Part shown: positions 4,361 through 5,283 of the stretch, one piece after another
How the letters are laid out: each line of letters begins with the position of its first letter
Position numbering within the stretch: the stretch's first letter is position 1
Assembly: GCA_013362555.1 (NCBI GenBank)
Contig: JABFVX010000316.1
Span: 1 to 5,283, forward strand
Source: Mycobacteriaceae bacterium
Lineage (GTDB): Bacteria; Actinomycetota; Actinomycetes; Mycobacteriales; Mycobacteriaceae
Length of the DNA: 5,283 nucleotides
Reading direction: 5' to 3'
Notes under the pieces: generated by a model
What the model was told of the DNA's origin: nothing
Databases searched by the model: none
Seen by the model: only the letters and a program-made list of their open reading frames with translations
Translations under genes and position numbers: made by a program

Positions 4361-5283
4361 CTACTCGGTGTCGCCGGACGCTTTGGGGGGCGCGGCTTTC
4401 TTCGCGGGCGCCTTCTTGGCGGGCGACGCCTTCTTGGCTGCTGTCTTCTTGGCGGCGGGCGCTGCCTTGGCTGTGGTCTTCTTGGCGGCGGGGGCCGCCT
4501 TCGCCGGTGCCTTCTTTGCGGCGGGTGCGGCCTTCGCTGGGGTCTTCTTGGCGCCGGGCGCTGCCTTCGCCGGGGGTGCTGCTTTTGCCACGGTGGTCTT
4601 GGCCGGTGCCTTCTTCGCGGCGGGTGCGGCTTTCTTCGCCGGGGTCTTCTTCGGCGCGGCTTTCTTCGCCGGAGCCGGAGCCGGAGGCGCAGAGGCGGCA
4701 GGGGTTTGCGTCGTCGTCTCCTCCTCCGTCGCCGGCGCGGACTCTGGCTCGGGTGCTGCCGGCGCTACTGCGGCGGCGGGGAGGTCGACCGCGGGCTCTG
4801 TCGACTTCTCCTGCGCCGCTTCGGGTTCCGGCGTGTGCTCGGGGTCCGCAGCTGCGGGTTTGTCGGCTGCCGGTTCGGTCGCCCAGTAGCGGTATTCGGC
4901 GGGGTCGTCGGAGATGATTTCGACTGCGGTGGCGCCCTGGGCTTTCGCGGTGGCGATGACCTCGACCGCGGCTCGGCCCGAGTAGCCGGCGGGGCCCGTG
5001 ACGAAGAACAGGTTCGGGAATTCCGGGATGGCGATGCCGCGGTGGTCACCGTAGTCGGATCGGGACAGGACGGCGGCGAGGTCGGCGCCGTCGCGGCCGC
5101 GGACGGCGTAGTCGGGAGTGGAGCGGCTGCCGGTCGTCAGCGGCAGCGGCGCGGCGAGCACCGCGCGCAGGGCGCGCCGCAGCAGCGGCACGTCGACGAT
5201 GGCGTTCGCCACCATCGGCGGCACGGCGACGGTGCGGTCACCGAACGGAATCCAGCGACGGGCCGCGTGCACGCCGCCCGCGC
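4361..5283 (-). CDS. FMO-like C-terminal segment fused to acidic linker and Lys/Ala/Pro-rich histone-like tail (5' end beyond window)
   Basis: The frame is open to the right edge (three more sense codons before the GTG at 5272), so the start is probably outside; numbering here counts from that GTG. Residues 1-40 (ARRWIPFGDR...PLLRRALRAV) loosely recall the part of Baeyer-Villiger-type monooxygenases after the second Rossmann fold. Residues 53-95 (DYAVRGRDGADLAAVL, then HRGIAIPEFPNLFFVTGP) and 101-131 (AAVEVIATAKAQGATAVEI...YRYWA) closely resemble their C-terminal end, where PGFPNLFxxxGPN is typical. Residues 132-201 form a disordered Ala/Pro/Glu/Thr linker with net negative charge. Residues 202-303 are almost only Lys, Ala, Pro and Thr, with 11-residue AAPxAKKxxAK repeats, as in H1-like and HupB C-terminal tails that bind DNA. 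No FAD or NADPH motif lies inside the window. Catalytic competence is unknown. Other possibilities are a degenerate flavoprotein serving as nucleoid or surface-binding protein. Confidence 0.75.
   Translation of the reverse strand, partial: AGGVHAARRWIPFGDRTVAVPPMVANAIVDVPLLRRALRAVLAAPLPLTTGSRSTPDYAVRGRDGADLAAVLSRSDYGDHRGIAIPEFPNLFFVTGPAGYSGRAAVEVIATAKAQGATAVEIISDDPAEYRYWATEPAADKPAAADPEHTPEPEAAQEKSTEPAVDLPAAAVAPAAPEPESAPATEEETTTQTPAASAPPAPAPAKKAAPKKTPAKKAAPAAKKAPAKTTVAKAAPPAKAAPGAKKTPAKAAPAAKKAPAKAAPAAKKTTAKAAPAAKKTAAKKASPAKKAPAKKAAPPKASGDTE
4433..4564 (-). repeat. Four tandem 33-bp units encoding AAPxAKKxxAK
   Basis: Within the basic tail, residues 237-280 consist of four consecutive 11-residue units: AAPGAKKTPAK, AAPAAKKAPAK, AAPAAKKTTAK and AAPAAKKTAAK. 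The DNA repeats with a 33-bp period but differs at many wobble positions. Looser PAKK/AAKK copies continue on both sides, over about 4361-4670. Such units can expand or contract by slippage or recombination, so tail length may vary between strains. Confidence 0.85.

Noticed and set aside
4433..4564. Regular 33-bp repeats considered as a CRISPR array
   Set aside because: The units are directly contiguous with no unique spacers and lie in frame inside a coding sequence.
4368..4889. Plus-strand open frame with a hydrophobic Ala/Gly/Phe-rich translation that could look like membrane segments
   Set aside because: It is the reverse complement of the Lys/Ala/Pro repeat tail: AAG codons (Lys) read as CTT/TTC on the other strand, giving Phe-rich artefacts.

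Overview
The window is high-GC DNA from an actinobacterium, most likely a Nocardia-like or related mycolic-acid-containing genus. This rests on the GC-rich third positions, frequent GTG starts, a Ddn-type F420-dependent reductase homologue, and a gene order (riboflavin synthase, ribBA, ribH, small PH-domain membrane protein) that matches Mycobacterium tuberculosis ribC-ribA2-ribH-Rv1417, apart from two extra small hypothetical genes there. The genus is an inference; no marker gene proves it.

Left part (about 41-1307): a divergent pair. A small Ddn-like F420-dependent reductase is read leftward and a TetR-family repressor with a WHG-type ligand domain is read rightward. The 121-bp space between them carries two copies of the palindrome AGAGCAGTGCTCT, centred 53 bp apart (about five helical turns). 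A TTGACA -35 box for the reductase partly overlaps one copy. This looks like a self-contained regulator/target module: the repressor probably controls both itself and the reductase in response to an unknown small hydrophobic ligand.

Middle part (1330-4288): the riboflavin cluster. Riboflavin synthase (ribE) has a candidate leaderless promoter. The bifunctional RibBA follows after an 86-bp gap with its own hairpin and weak promoter-like signals. Lumazine synthase (ribH) follows after 40 bp. A two-helix membrane protein with a bacterial PH-like domain overlaps the ribH stop by 4 bp (GTGA). Together RibBA, RibH and RibE supply the GTP cyclohydrolase II, dihydroxybutanone-phosphate synthase, lumazine synthase and riboflavin synthase steps. 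The RibD/RibG deaminase-reductase is not in this window. No FMN riboswitch is visible in either leader. FMN and FAD made here, and F420 chemistry next door, make this a flavin/deazaflavin neighbourhood, though no direct link is shown.

Right part (4289-5283): a perfect 61-bp hairpin (29-bp arms, 3-base loop) begins at the base after the PH-protein stop and separates it from a convergent gene. That gene, read leftward and cut off by the window edge, encodes a segment resembling the C-terminal end of flavin-containing monooxygenases, then an acidic Pro/Glu linker, then a roughly 100-residue Lys/Ala/Pro tail built of 11-residue repeats like those in histone H1-like and mycobacterial HupB tails. 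The 40 bases at the far left hold no gene that I can support, and no gene-free stretch exceeds 300 bases.
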